Of a stretch of 49,067 bases of DNA, positions 26,280-35,791 are shown one piece after another. The stretch is from positions 1 through 49,067 of the forward strand of contig NZ_JACVXA010000037.1 in NCBI RefSeq assembly GCF_014903745.1, written 5' to 3'. Position 1 is the stretch's first letter, and every line of letters begins with the position of its first letter. Source of the stretch: Mangrovicoccus algicola. Its GTDB lineage: Bacteria > Pseudomonadota > Alphaproteobacteria > Rhodobacterales > Rhodobacteraceae. Made by a program: the position numbers and the translations under genes. The notes below the pieces were generated by a model. The model did no database searches. It worked only from the letters and a program-made list of their open reading frames with translations, and had not been told where the DNA came from.

Positions 26280-27632
26280 TCAGCCGCTGCCGCCGACGGC
26301 GGCGCCCGCCCCGGTGGCGATCTTCAGCGTCGCCCAGGCCTGCGCGGCGTCATTGACCGCCGAAGCCGCGCTGATGCGCGCCGAGGCGGTGTTGCGGTCG
26401 GTATCGAGAAGGTCGAGCAGCGTGATCGCGCCGTTGCGGTAATTCTCCTGCGCCAGATCAAGCGCACGTTCGTAATCCCGGGCCGCCTGGCCCAGGGCCG
26501 CGGCGCGCTGGCGATAGCGCAGCAGGTTCGACCGCGCCACCTGCACATCCTCCACCGCCTCGGTGACAGAGGCGCGCCAGGCGATTTCCGCCTGTTTCGC
26601 GGCCGAGATCCGGGCGTCGCGGGTCGCGCGCAACGCACCCTGGTTGAACACCGGCAGGGACAGGTAGGGGCCGAAGGACCAGCTGTCGACGCCCGAGGCC
26701 CGGCCGACCGAGCCGGTCAGCGACAGCGACGGATACAGATCGGCCTCCGCCACGCCGACCTCGGCCACCGCCGAGGCCAGGTCGGATTCGGCGCTGCGCA
26801 CATCGGGACGGTTGCGCAGCAGATCGGCGGGCACCCCGGTTCTTTCGCCTGCGGGGGTGCGCAATTGGGGCGCGCCCTTCTGCATCTGCGACATCAGCGG
26901 CGCGGCAGATTCGTTCAGGAGGCTGGCGATCGCGTAGGTGTTGGATTCGAACAGCGCCATGTATTGCGGCACCGCCGCGCGGGCATTGGATAGCAGCGCC
27001 TCCGCCTCGGCCACCTCGTATTCCGTCGCCGCCCCGGCCTGGAACTGGGTGCGGGTGATTTCCACCGTCTCTTCGCGGGCGGAAATCGTGTCGCGCGCCA
27101 GGGCCAGCGCCTCCTGGTAGTAGCGGGCATTGGAATAGGCGGCGATCAGCTCGGCCAACCAGGCCAGGCGCGTGGTTTCCACCTCGGCCCGGGCCGCGGC
27201 CAGCGAGGCGGCGGCGCTTTCGCGGTCGCGCCGGATTCCGCCGAAGAGGTCGATCACGAAAGACGCGCCCAGTTCCGCGGTGTCGACCGTCTGGATGCCG
27301 TCGATCGCCTCGCCCCCCTGCCGGGTCCGCGATCCGTCAAGCGACCCGGACGCGGCGGCATTGACGCCGGTGGCGCGCAGGTTGGCCTCCGCCTCGCGGA
27401 TCGCCTCGGTGGCCGCCATCACGTCGAGGTTCTGCGCCAGCCCGCGGGAGACCAGCGCGCTCAGCATCGGGTCGCGATACGCCCCCCACCAGGCTTCCTG
27501 CGCGACCTGGCCGATGCCTTGGGCATCGCCATCGGCGAAGCGGGTGGCCAGCGCGGCTTCTGGGCGCTGGTAATCCGGGCCGACGGCACAGCCCGCCACG
27601 GCCAGAAGGACAAGGACCGATACATATCTCAC
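26280..27632 (-). CDS. RND efflux outer-membrane lipoprotein, NodT family
   Basis: A 450-residue outer-membrane channel. It begins MRYVSVLVLLAVAGCAVGPDYQRP, with a lipobox LAVAGC and the NodT hallmark AVGPDYQRP. Two internal repeats of TolC-type coiled coils follow, with NRPDVRSAESDLASA and SLSLTGSVG typical of the family. The GTG start at 27632 has AGGAGG 7 nt upstream and overlaps the RND stop (GTGA). It completes the tripartite pump with the two genes upstream. Confidence 0.92.
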   Translation of the reverse strand: MRYVSVLVLLAVAGCAVGPDYQRPEAALATRFADGDAQGIGQVAQEAWWGAYRDPMLSALVSRGLAQNLDVMAATEAIREAEANLRATGVNAAASGSLDGSRTRQGGEAIDGIQTVDTAELGASFVIDLFGGIRRDRESAAASLAAARAEVETTRLAWLAELIAAYSNARYYQEALALARDTISAREETVEITRTQFQAGAATEYEVAEAEALLSNARAAVPQYMALFESNTYAIASLLNESAAPLMSQMQKGAPQLRTPAGERTGVPADLLRNRPDVRSAESDLASAVAEVGVAEADLYPSLSLTGSVGRASGVDSWSFGPYLSLPVFNQGALRATRDARISAAKQAEIAWRASVTEAVEDVQVARSNLLRYRQRAAALGQAARDYERALDLAQENYRNGAITLLDLLDTDRNTASARISAASAVNDAAQAWATLKIATGAGAAVGGSG

Positions 27633-30600
27633 TGGGAAACCTCCTGGGGACGGCGGCGCAGCATGGCCACGCCCTTCAGCACGGCGACATAGAAGACGGG
27701 GACCATGACGATCCCGATCACGGCGGAGAAAAGGATGCCGCCCAGCATCCCCGTGCCGATGGATTTCTGGGCATTGGCCCCCGCGCCCGAGGCCAGCACC
27801 AGCGGCAGGATGCCGAAGCCGAAGGCCAGCGAGGTCATCAGGATCGGCCGCAGCCTCTGGCGCGCGGCGGTCACCGTCGATTCCAGCAGCGCGCCGCCCT
27901 GCTTGCGCAGCGTTTCGGCGAATTCGACGATGAGGATGGCGTTGCGCGCGGCGAGCCCGATCGTGGTCAGCAGCCCGACCTTGAAATAGACGTCGTTCGA
28001 CTGGCCGAAGATCCAGGTGAAGACCAGCGCGCCGAGGATGCCGACCGGCACCGACAGCATGACCGCGAAAGGCACCGTCCAGCTTTCGTAAAGCGCCGCG
28101 AGGCAAAGGAAAACGACGAGGGCCGAGAGCGTGTAGAGGATCGGCTCCTGGTTGCCCGACAGCCTTTCCTGGTAGCTGAGCCCCGTCCAGGCGGAGCCGT
28201 AGCCGCCGTCGAGGCCGGCGGTCAGCTCTTCCATGACATTCATCGCGTCGCCGGAACTGACACCCGCCGCGGGCGATCCCGAGATCTCCAGCGCGCGCGT
28301 GCCGCCATAGCGGGCGAGATTGGGCATTTCCGTATCCCAGCTGCGCGAGATCACCGCCGCCAGCGGCACCATCTCGTCGCCGTCGTTTCGGATATGCCAG
28401 CGGTCGATATCCTCCGGCTGCATCCGCCAGGCGGCGCCACCCTGCACGATGACCTCGCGCAGGTCGTTGCCCAGCGGGAAGTCGTTGACATAGGATCCCG
28501 CGAAGACCGTGGCCAGCAGGCTGTTGATATCCGACAGCGACACGCCAAGCGCCTCTGCCTTCTGCTGGTCGATGGTCAGTTTCAGCGTCGGCGTGGCATT
28601 GTCGTCATTGCCGCGCAGCGAAACCACGCGCCCGTCCGCCGTCGCATCCGCGACCAGCTGGTCGGCAGCCGCCTTCAGCGCCTCCTGGCCATTGCCGCGC
28701 TGATCGACCAGGTACATCGAGAAGCCCGAGGTGTTGCCCATGCCGGGAATGGCCGGGGGCTGCAGGAAGAAGACCTGGCCCAGGCGGCTGTTGAGGAACC
28801 GTCCATTGGCGGCATTCATCACATCCGCCGCGCCGATGCCGGGGCGGTCCTCGTAGGGCTTGAGCTTGACGAACATCATGGCGTTGTTCTGGCCCGAGCC
28901 CCCGAAGGAGAAGCCCACCGCGGCAAAGACCGCATCCACCGCATCGGCCTGTTCGGTCAGCATGTAGCGTTCCAGCTGGGCGACGGCATCTTCGGTCTGC
29001 TGGGCCGTGGCGCTGTCGGGCAGCGTGATCATCGCCATCAGCACCCCCTGATCCTCGGTCGGAAGGAAGGAGGAGGGCACGCGTTCGTAAACCGCCCAGG
29101 CGCCCCATCCTGCCGCCGCCAGCAGGATCAGCATGCGGAAGGGCCGCCGCCCCAGCCGCGCCACCGCCCCGCCATAGCCGCCGGTGAGCCGGTCCAGCCC
29201 GGCATTGAACCATCGCAGCGGCGCGAATTTCGGCGCCCCGTGGGACGGTTTCAGCAAGGACGCGCACATGGCCGGGGTCAGGATCAGCGCCACGAAAAGC
29301 GACAGCACCATGGCCGAGATGATCGTGACCGAGAACTGCCGGTAGATCACCCCGGTGGAACCGGACATGAAGGCCATGGGCAGGAACACCGCCGACAGGA
29401 CCATGACGATGCCCACCAGCGCCGAGGAGATTTCGCCCATCGACTTCTCGGTGGCCTCGACCGGGCCAAGCCCCTCTTCCTCCATCACCCGCTCGACATT
29501 CTCCACCACGACGATGGCATCGTCGACCAGCAGGCCGATGGCCAGGACCAGCGCGAACATGCTGAGCGTGTTGATCGACATGCCGAAGGCGGCAAGCACG
29601 CCGAACGTGCCCAGCAGGACGACCGGCACGGCGATGGTCGGGATGATCGTCGCGCGCCAGCTCTGCAGGAACAGCAGGATCACCAGGAACACCAGGGCGA
29701 TCGCCTCGAAGAGCGTGTGATAGACTTGGGCGATCGACTCCTCGACGAAGGGCGAGGTGTCATAGGGATACTCGATCGTGACGCCGCCGGGCAGCGACCC
29801 GGCCAGCCCGTCGAGCACCGCGCGCACCCGTTCGGCCGTCTCGACCGCATTCGCCCCGGTGGCGAGGTTCACGCCGAACCCGGCCGCGGGCTGCCCGTCA
29901 TAGCGGCTCGAGGCGCCGTAATCCTCCTGGCCCAGCTCCACCGTGGCGACATCGGCCAGATAGACGGCCGATCCGTCCTCGTTGGTCTTCAGCAGGATGC
30001 GCTGGAAATCCTCGATCGAGCCCAGCTGTGACTGCGCCGAGAGCGAAACGGTGAATTGCTGGCCCTTCGTCACCGGCTGGTCGCCCAGATTGCCGACCGT
30101 CACATTGGTGTTCTGTTCGCTCACCGCCGAGGTGACGTCGGCCGGGGTCAGCTGGTACTGGAACAGCCGGTCGGGATTGAGCCAGATGCGCATCGCATAG
30201 GGCGACCCGAAGGAATTGATCGACCCGACCCCCTCGGTGCGCTGCACCGGATCCTCGATGGTGGAACTGAGGATGTCGCCCAGCTCCAGCGAGGAATAGC
30301 GCCCGTCCGCCGAGACCAGCGCCCCCACCAGCAGGATCGAGGAGGTGGAGCGCGTGACGCTGACCCCCTGCGACGTGACCGAGCTCGGCAGGGAGGACTG
30401 CACCAGCTGCAGCTTGTTCTGCACCTGCACCTGCGCCATGTCCGGATCGACGCTGTCATCGAAGGTCAGCGACACGCGGGCCGAGCCCTCCGAGGAGCTG
30501 GAGGTCATGTAGATCAGCCCGTCGAGGCCGGTCATGCCGTCCTCGATGACGGTTGTCACCGAGTTCTCCACGGTCTCCGCGGAGGCCCCGGTATAGCTGG

Positions 30601-30739
30601 CGCTGATGCGCACGGTGGTGGGCGCGATCTCGGGATATTGCGAGATCGGCAGCGAGACGAGGCCGAAACCGCCTGCCAGCATCACGACGATGGCGAGAAC
30701 CCAGGCGAAGACCGGGCGATGGATGAAGAAACTGGCCAT
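27629..30739 (-). CDS. RND multidrug efflux transporter, AcrB/MexF-like (HAE1)
   Basis: A 1036-residue proton/drug antiporter. The N-terminus MASFFIHRPVFAWVLAIV and the proton-relay pair D406-D407 in LLVDDAIVVVENV identify it. The second half has GLAARNAILIVEFA. It is the same length as the transporter at 13447 but clearly divergent in the porter domains, so the two are not a recent duplication. It follows the adaptor by 3 bp and overlaps the outer-membrane gene, so this operon is complete. Confidence 0.93.
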   Translation of the reverse strand: MASFFIHRPVFAWVLAIVVMLAGGFGLVSLPISQYPEIAPTTVRISASYTGASAETVENSVTTVIEDGMTGLDGLIYMTSSSSEGSARVSLTFDDSVDPDMAQVQVQNKLQLVQSSLPSSVTSQGVSVTRSTSSILLVGALVSADGRYSSLELGDILSSTIEDPVQRTEGVGSINSFGSPYAMRIWLNPDRLFQYQLTPADVTSAVSEQNTNVTVGNLGDQPVTKGQQFTVSLSAQSQLGSIEDFQRILLKTNEDGSAVYLADVATVELGQEDYGASSRYDGQPAAGFGVNLATGANAVETAERVRAVLDGLAGSLPGGVTIEYPYDTSPFVEESIAQVYHTLFEAIALVFLVILLFLQSWRATIIPTIAVPVVLLGTFGVLAAFGMSINTLSMFALVLAIGLLVDDAIVVVENVERVMEEEGLGPVEATEKSMGEISSALVGIVMVLSAVFLPMAFMSGSTGVIYRQFSVTIISAMVLSLFVALILTPAMCASLLKPSHGAPKFAPLRWFNAGLDRLTGGYGGAVARLGRRPFRMLILLAAAGWGAWAVYERVPSSFLPTEDQGVLMAMITLPDSATAQQTEDAVAQLERYMLTEQADAVDAVFAAVGFSFGGSGQNNAMMFVKLKPYEDRPGIGAADVMNAANGRFLNSRLGQVFFLQPPAIPGMGNTSGFSMYLVDQRGNGQEALKAAADQLVADATADGRVVSLRGNDDNATPTLKLTIDQQKAEALGVSLSDINSLLATVFAGSYVNDFPLGNDLREVIVQGGAAWRMQPEDIDRWHIRNDGDEMVPLAAVISRSWDTEMPNLARYGGTRALEISGSPAAGVSSGDAMNVMEELTAGLDGGYGSAWTGLSYQERLSGNQEPILYTLSALVVFLCLAALYESWTVPFAVMLSVPVGILGALVFTWIFGQSNDVYFKVGLLTTIGLAARNAILIVEFAETLRKQGGALLESTVTAARQRLRPILMTSLAFGFGILPLVLASGAGANAQKSIGTGMLGGILFSAVIGIVMVPVFYVAVLKGVAMLRRRPQEVSQ

Positions 30740-30742
30740 GGA

Positions 30743-31951
30743 TCAGTCTTCCGCCGCCGCATCGGCATCCGCGGCGCTGCCGTCATCGCCCTCCGCCGCC
30801 GGGGCGGCATCGCGGGTCACGCCGTCCTCGTCGATCGTGACCGCGACGGGCCGGACCTCCTGGCCGTCCTGCAGGGATTTCAGCCCGTCGACGATCAGCC
30901 GGTCGCCATCCTCCAGCCCCTCGGTGACGATCCAGGCATTGTCATGGCTGCCCTCGTCGCGCAGCGTCACCTGCTGCGCGGTGCCGTCTTCGGCCGCGAG
31001 ATAGACGGTCAGCAATCCGGAATTGTCACGGCTCGCGGCGCGTTGCGGCACCAGAAAGGCGCGGATCGTGCCGATGGTGATATCGCCGCGAAGGAACATG
31101 CCGGGCAGGATCACGTGATCGGGATTCTCGAAGGAGAACCGCATGCTGAACGTGCCGGTCGTGGTGGAAACGGTATTTCCCGGCGTCACCAGCGTGCCGC
31201 TGCCGTGATAGACGGTACCGTTTTCCAGCGTCAGGGTCGCGGCAAGATCGCCGTTCATGGTCAGCTGGCCAGATTCGATCTGCTGGCGCACGGACAGCCT
31301 GCGCGCGGAGGGCTCCACCATGTCGACATAGATCGGATCGGTCCGCACGATCGTGGTCAGCGCATCGGACTGCGCGGCCGAGACAAGATTGCCGACCGAG
31401 GTCGCCGCCACCTCCGCGCGCCCGTCGATCGGGCTGGTGATCGTCGTCCATCCCAGCTGCGTGCGCGAGAAATCCAGCGCCGCCTGCGCCGCATCCAGCG
31501 TCGCGCGGGCCTCCGCCAGCGCGGCACGGGCGCTTTCCACCTCCGCCTCGGTATACCCGCGTCCGGCGAGCTGCTGCGCCCGGTTGTAATCGGATTCCGC
31601 CACCGGCAGATTGGCCTCGGCCGTGGCCAGCTCCGCCTCATCGGCCGCGACCTGCGCGCGATAGCTGGCATCATCTATGCGGAACAGCGGGTCGCCCACA
31701 TTCAGCGGACGGCCGGGACTGTACAGGATCTCCTCGATCACGCCGTCCACGCGCGGGCGCACCTCCACCGATTGATAGGCCACGGCCCGGCCCGGGATGG
31801 TCACGACCCGCGGCACGTCCTGCCGGGACAGCGTGACGACCCCGACCTCCGCCGGCGGCGCGTCGCCCTGAGGCTGCTGCTGTGCCGCCGCCCCGGTCGC
31901 GCCCAGGGCCAGCACAAGGGCGGCTGCCGCCTTACGCATCGAAATTCTCAT
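30743..31951 (-). CDS. RND efflux periplasmic adaptor (membrane fusion protein)
   Basis: A 402-residue AcrA-type adaptor. Signal peptide AAAALVLALGATGAAA ends before QQQPQGD. Lipoyl halves (RAVAYQSVEVRPRVDGVIEE and NVGDPLFRIDD) flank a coiled-coil hairpin rich in Ala and Glu (about 95-170). Barrel (VPQRAASRDNSG) and membrane-proximal parts (EDGDRLIVDGLKSLQDG) follow. The C-terminal tail is acidic. ATG 31951 is chosen, with AAGG about 9 nt upstream; 31960 (GTG) and 31939 (ATG) are alternatives. It is first in the operon and divergent from the TetR gene at 32024. Confidence 0.9.
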   Translation of the reverse strand: MRISMRKAAAALVLALGATGAAAQQQPQGDAPPAEVGVVTLSRQDVPRVVTIPGRAVAYQSVEVRPRVDGVIEEILYSPGRPLNVGDPLFRIDDASYRAQVAADEAELATAEANLPVAESDYNRAQQLAGRGYTEAEVESARAALAEARATLDAAQAALDFSRTQLGWTTITSPIDGRAEVAATSVGNLVSAAQSDALTTIVRTDPIYVDMVEPSARRLSVRQQIESGQLTMNGDLAATLTLENGTVYHGSGTLVTPGNTVSTTTGTFSMRFSFENPDHVILPGMFLRGDITIGTIRAFLVPQRAASRDNSGLLTVYLAAEDGTAQQVTLRDEGSHDNAWIVTEGLEDGDRLIVDGLKSLQDGQEVRPVAVTIDEDGVTRDAAPAAEGDDGSAADADAAAED

Positions 31952-31989
31952 ACCTGTCACCCTTGACGAGTCCCGTTAAAATGCCCTTA

Positions 31990-32004
31990 GTGCAAATTCT
32001 GCAC
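31990..32004. promoter_or_regulatory. Candidate TetR operator of the second RND operon
   Basis: GTGCA (31990-31994), AATTC, TGCAC (32000-32004) form a perfect inverted repeat in the 72-bp divergent region. A third TGCA follows at 32009-32012, giving a 9-nt periodicity. The site lies between the adaptor start (31951) and the regulator start (32024), right where the two promoters must overlap. Operator role is inferred. Confidence 0.5.
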
Positions 32005-32023
32005 AATCTGCAACAAGAGCGTG

Positions 32024-32605
32024 ATGACAGTTCCGTTAAGAGAGAGGCGACGCCGCGAGACCGCGCGCGAGATCCAGCTGGCAACCCTGCGGCTGGCGGC
32101 GGAACGCGGGCTTGAACGCGTGACGACGGAGGCCATTGCCGAGGCTGTGGGCATCAGCCCGCGGACGTTCTTCAACTACTATACGAACAAGGAATCCGCT
32201 TCCGTCGGCCATCCGCCGGGTTTTTCCGAGGAGGATTGCCGAAACCTGCGCGACGGAACCGGGACTGTCGGCGACGATCTCAAGAAGTTCCTCGACGCCC
32301 ATGCCAAGCATCTGGGCTGGTCCGAGGAGGTGATCCGCCACCTGGGACCCGTCATGACCGAAAGCGGCAAGGTCCGCGCGATCCTCGACCAGCACATGCG
32401 CGACCTGACTGCGGATCTGGCCGCCTGCCTGCAGGCCAGGCCGCCGGGCATGGCACCGGAGATCGCCCAGGAACTGGCGGGCTGGGCGCTTCAGGGCATG
32501 GGGTCGGCTGTGGGCGAGTGGCTGGCCGGTACGCATCCCAGCCTTCCCGCGGCGCTGGATGCGCTGTGGCCCATCCGGATTGCCGCGCTGCGGAAACTTC
32601 TGTGA
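32024..32605 (+). CDS. TetR-family regulator of the second RND operon
   Basis: A 193-residue TetR-type repressor. The helix-turn-helix lies in RVTTEAIAEAVGISPRTFFNYYTNKE, quoted in parts as AIAEAVGISPRTFFNYY, and is preceded by the basic arm LRERRRRETAREIQLAT. A C-terminal all-helical effector domain ends RIAALRKLL. ATG 32024 is used; a GTG one codon upstream is also possible and no strong ribosome-binding site is seen. Divergent transcription from the efflux operon implies control of it. Confidence 0.85.
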   Translation: MTVPLRERRRRETAREIQLATLRLAAERGLERVTTEAIAEAVGISPRTFFNYYTNKESASVGHPPGFSEEDCRNLRDGTGTVGDDLKKFLDAHAKHLGWSEEVIRHLGPVMTESGKVRAILDQHMRDLTADLAACLQARPPGMAPEIAQELAGWALQGMGSAVGEWLAGTHPSLPAALDALWPIRIAALRKLL

Positions 32606-32686
32606 CAGCAGGCTAGGCCGGTTTCCCGGACGGCAAGGGGGGTGCGCTGATTCATCCACCTAATTTGTTGGACCGGCCGCGGCGGC

Positions 32687-32710
32687 TTGACTAATACTTT
32701 CCTTAGTCGA
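32687..32710. promoter_or_regulatory. Inverted repeat ahead of the glycan cassette
   Basis: TTGACTAA (32687-32694), an 8-nt spacer and TTAGTCGA (32703-32710) match at 7 of 8 positions. It sits about 50 bp before the first cassette gene, in a 153-bp gap that otherwise holds nothing I can assign. It may be an operator; no known regulator is implied. Confidence 0.35.
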
Positions 32711-32758
32711 CGCGTATGATCACCGCCCTGTATCTGGACTTGGTAGTAAACTGTTGAA

Positions 32759-33229
32759 ATGCTGATTCTTTCCCCGAGGATAACCGGATCCCCTCAAGTT
32801 TCTGAAAAGATTAGGGATCTTTGGCCCGATCTGTCGCCCTGCCTGCTTTTCGATGCCTCCGGCGAGATGCATGACCGCCAGGCGGATGCCGATGTCGCGG
32901 TGGTGGATTACCTTCAGGTTCCCGGCAGCGCGGCCGAGCTTTTCTGTTCGGCCATCCGGTTCCTGCGCTACCGGCTGGGCCGCCGGATCGAGCCTCTGGT
33001 CATGGCCTTCGACGAGAGCGTGATCGAGGCCCGGGCCGCAGATACGTTGCCGGTCGCGAACACGCCGGTCAGCACCGGTTTCGATGACGAGGACCGCCTG
33101 ATCTGGCTTCAGATCGACGAGATCACGGCCTCCGGCCCGTTGCTGCCGGTCTTTGCCGATACGATCCGCTGCGAAGGGCTGACCGACCGGCAATTCGCGG
33201 ATCTGCTGTCTTCCGGCTTCGAGGGGTAG
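32759..33229 (+). CDS. Unknown 156-residue protein at the head of the glycan cassette
   Basis: I do not recognise this protein. It has no signal peptide or membrane segment. It is acidic and seems to have alternating strands and helices (VAVVDYLQV, RLIWLQIDEIT). The hydrophobic patch AELFCSAIRFLRYRLGRRIEPLVMAFD is the most protein-like part (quoted as two pieces AELFCSAIRFLRY and RRIEPLVMAFD). Start ATG 32759 has only a weak ribosome-binding site (GTTGAA). It ends 4 bp before the glycosyltransferase gene, so it is cotranscribed and probably works with it. Confidence 0.6.
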   Translation: MLILSPRITGSPQVSEKIRDLWPDLSPCLLFDASGEMHDRQADADVAVVDYLQVPGSAAELFCSAIRFLRYRLGRRIEPLVMAFDESVIEARAADTLPVANTPVSTGFDDEDRLIWLQIDEITASGPLLPVFADTIRCEGLTDRQFADLLSSGFEG

Positions 33230-33233
33230 GACC

Positions 33234-35786
33234 ATGCTGGACGAAATCTGGCGCAAATATGCCGCCATGGCGAACGTTCTCGATCATCGGCCGGACTTCC
33301 GCTATGACCCCGAGATATACGCCGCCCTGCGCCCGGACCTGGGCAGCGACCCCGAAGCGCTGCTCCGGCACTATCGCAGCCGCGAGGGCGCCGAGGACCG
33401 GCTTGCCACCTTCTACGACATCCACCATGCCCAGCAGCCCGCCATCGATGTCGCGCTGCAGGCGCTGGTCACCGAACCGGATCTCCTTGCGGCGATCGAG
33501 GCGGGCGAGCCCGACGCGCACAAGCTCGCCTGCGAACTGATCCAGCTGGGCGAGCCGGTGGATGCGCTGGTCTCGAACTTCTCGATGAAGGGCTACCTCA
33601 AGTGGCATCCCGACATCGTCGCCGCGGGCATGGATCCGCTGCATCACTACCTGCGCTACGGGTTTCACGAAAAGGGGCGGCGCACGCTGGCCGATGTGCG
33701 GCGCAACCACAAGACCGGCAAGAAACCCTTCCGCCGGGACCTGCCGACCTGCATGATCGCCGTGCATGAAATGTCGCGCACCGGCGCGCCGATCGTCGGG
33801 CGCGACCTGCTGCGCGAGGCGGCCAAGGACTACAATGTCGTGATCGCCGCGTTGCGCGGCGGCGAGCTGATGGACCAGTTCCTGGAACATGCCTGCGAGG
33901 TGGTGATCTCGCCGCATCCGCAGATCGACTTCCCCTATCTTTCCGGCCCGGCCTTCGAGAGCATCGAATTCGCCATCCTCAATTCGGTGGAATGCGCGCT
34001 TTTCGTGGCGCCGCTGGTCTCGCGCGACATCCCCTTCACCGCATACCTGCATGAATTCGCGGATTATTCCTTCCCTGTCTGGACCTCGACCCTGATCGGG
34101 CTGTTTGCCGATCTGGTCATCTATTCCTCCGAGATCGTCCGGGATTCCTGGGCCGGACGGCTGAAGGACATCGAATTCGACATGACGCGCGACACCGTGA
34201 TCGTGCCGCAGCGCCCCGATGTCTTCGGACGCGTCGACCAGGCGGATTTTCTCCGCGCCCGGCGCAACCTGTCCGAGATCCTGGGGCGCGACCTGAGCAA
34301 GGTGCGCCTGGTCTGCGGGGCTGGCCATATCCAGTGGCGCAAGGGCACCGACATCTTCGTGATGGCCGCCCAGATCGCCGCCGCGCGAGACCCCGACACC
34401 GTGTTCCTGTGGATCGGCGACGGCCAGAACATCGAGGATATCGGCTTCGGCGTCTGGTTCGATTTCCACCTGCGCCAGGCCGGGGCCGACCGCCCGGGGG
34501 GCAACCTGTTCTTCCTGCCTGCGGGCCCGCATTACTTCGACGTGCTCAAGGCCTCCGACGCGATGTTCCTGTCCTCGCGCCTGGACCCGCTGCCCAATGT
34601 GGTCTTCGATGCGACGCTGCGCGGCTGCCGCGTCGTGACCTTCGAGAACGCGACCGGCTTCTCCGATGACCTCTACAAGACATCCGGCCACTACACCGAG
34701 GTCGAATACGGCAACCCCGCCGCCGCGGTGGATGCGCTGACGGCGCTGCCGCGCAAGGAGACCTCGCCCGAGCCGGTGCCCCAGGTGATCATGCCCAAGC
34801 TGTTCGGGGCGATCCGCGACGCGCTCGAGGAACGGCTGGGCGCGCAGACCTATTTCGTCAGCGGCGCGACCGAGATCGACCTGCCGATCCTCTATACCAA
34901 GGATGAAGACGACCGGGCGCTGCGGGTCCGCGAACGCCAGAAGATCCTTCGCTATGGCCGCAGGATGCTGTGGCGCGACCCGCGCGAGGCGGCGCAGGTC
35001 CTGGCCGCCTCCGACAACTGGATCCACAAGGAATGCCGGATCGTGCCCTATGCGCCGGCCGGGCCCGAGGAGGTTCCCCCCTTCTCGATGCATATCCACG
35101 CCTATTACACCGACGAGATCGCCGAGGATCTGAAACGCCATGTCGCCTATCGCCATGCGCGGCGCATCGTCGTCACCACCGACACCGCCCAGAAGGGCCG
35201 CGAGATCACCGAGATCATGCAGGCCGAGGGGCTGACCCCCGAGATCCGGCTCGTGTCCAATCGCGGCCGGGACATCCTGCCCTTCATGGAGCTGTTCTCC
35301 TCGCCCGAGGACTATCCCGAGGACGAGGTCTGGTGTCACATCCACCAGAAGAAATCGCTGACCTCGGCGACGGGCGGCGACATCTGGCGGCGCTTCCTGA
35401 TGCGCATCCTGCTGGGGGACTCGCAGACGCTCTCCTCGGCGCTGGCCGAGATCGGCGAGGCGGGGGCCGGCCTGGTCGCCCCGTTCGAGCCGCATTTCGT
35501 CGCCTGGAACGCCTCGCGGCGGCTGATCTCGAAATTCGACGGCAAGCTGCCCGGGCCCCTGCCGCCCAACCCGCTGGTCTTCCCGGTGGGCAACATGTTC
35601 TGGGTGCGTCGCCCCGTAATCGACGAAATGAATGCGCTCTTCGGACCGGACTATCCCTGGCCCAACGAGCCGATCGCCAATGACGGCACCGAATTCCACA
35701 TGATCGAACGGCTCTGGCCCGCCGTCACCGCAAAGCAGGGCCTGAAGGCGATCTTCGTGAGCAAGCCGGACGAGCAGAGGATTTGA
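33234..35786 (+). CDS. Two-domain glycosyltransferase: GT4 plus RgpF (rhamnan synthesis F)
   Basis: An 850-residue cytoplasmic enzyme for surface polysaccharide. The N-terminal ~160 residues carry the YLKWHPDIVAAGMDPLHHYL motif common in large polysaccharide glycosyltransferases. A GT4-type GT-B domain spans about 185-540, with GAGHIQWRKGTDIFV (near 362). The usual E-x7-E donor motif appears as D451-x7-D459 in RLDPLPNVVFDA. The C-terminal RgpF-type domain (about 615-840) has MHIHAYYTDEIAEDL, NRGRDILPFM and HIHQKKS. RgpF proteins are linked to rhamnose-glucose polymers. AGG lies 5 nt before ATG 33234. The stop is 5 bp before the next gene. Confidence 0.85.
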   Translation: MLDEIWRKYAAMANVLDHRPDFRYDPEIYAALRPDLGSDPEALLRHYRSREGAEDRLATFYDIHHAQQPAIDVALQALVTEPDLLAAIEAGEPDAHKLACELIQLGEPVDALVSNFSMKGYLKWHPDIVAAGMDPLHHYLRYGFHEKGRRTLADVRRNHKTGKKPFRRDLPTCMIAVHEMSRTGAPIVGRDLLREAAKDYNVVIAALRGGELMDQFLEHACEVVISPHPQIDFPYLSGPAFESIEFAILNSVECALFVAPLVSRDIPFTAYLHEFADYSFPVWTSTLIGLFADLVIYSSEIVRDSWAGRLKDIEFDMTRDTVIVPQRPDVFGRVDQADFLRARRNLSEILGRDLSKVRLVCGAGHIQWRKGTDIFVMAAQIAAARDPDTVFLWIGDGQNIEDIGFGVWFDFHLRQAGADRPGGNLFFLPAGPHYFDVLKASDAMFLSSRLDPLPNVVFDATLRGCRVVTFENATGFSDDLYKTSGHYTEVEYGNPAAAVDALTALPRKETSPEPVPQVIMPKLFGAIRDALEERLGAQTYFVSGATEIDLPILYTKDEDDRALRVRERQKILRYGRRMLWRDPREAAQVLAASDNWIHKECRIVPYAPAGPEEVPPFSMHIHAYYTDEIAEDLKRHVAYRHARRIVVTTDTAQKGREITEIMQAEGLTPEIRLVSNRGRDILPFMELFSSPEDYPEDEVWCHIHQKKSLTSATGGDIWRRFLMRILLGDSQTLSSALAEIGEAGAGLVAPFEPHFVAWNASRRLISKFDGKLPGPLPPNPLVFPVGNMFWVRRPVIDEMNALFGPDYPWPNEPIANDGTEFHMIERLWPAVTAKQGLKAIFVSKPDEQRI

Positions 35787-35791
35787 AGACC

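Noticed and set aside
13447-30739. The two RND transporters as a recent duplication
   Set aside because: They share length and core motifs but differ throughout the porter domains, and their operons differ in content and regulator.
32687-32720. TTGACT and TATGAT as a promoter for the glycan cassette
   Set aside because: The hexamers are 22 nt apart, too far for a sigma-70 promoter.
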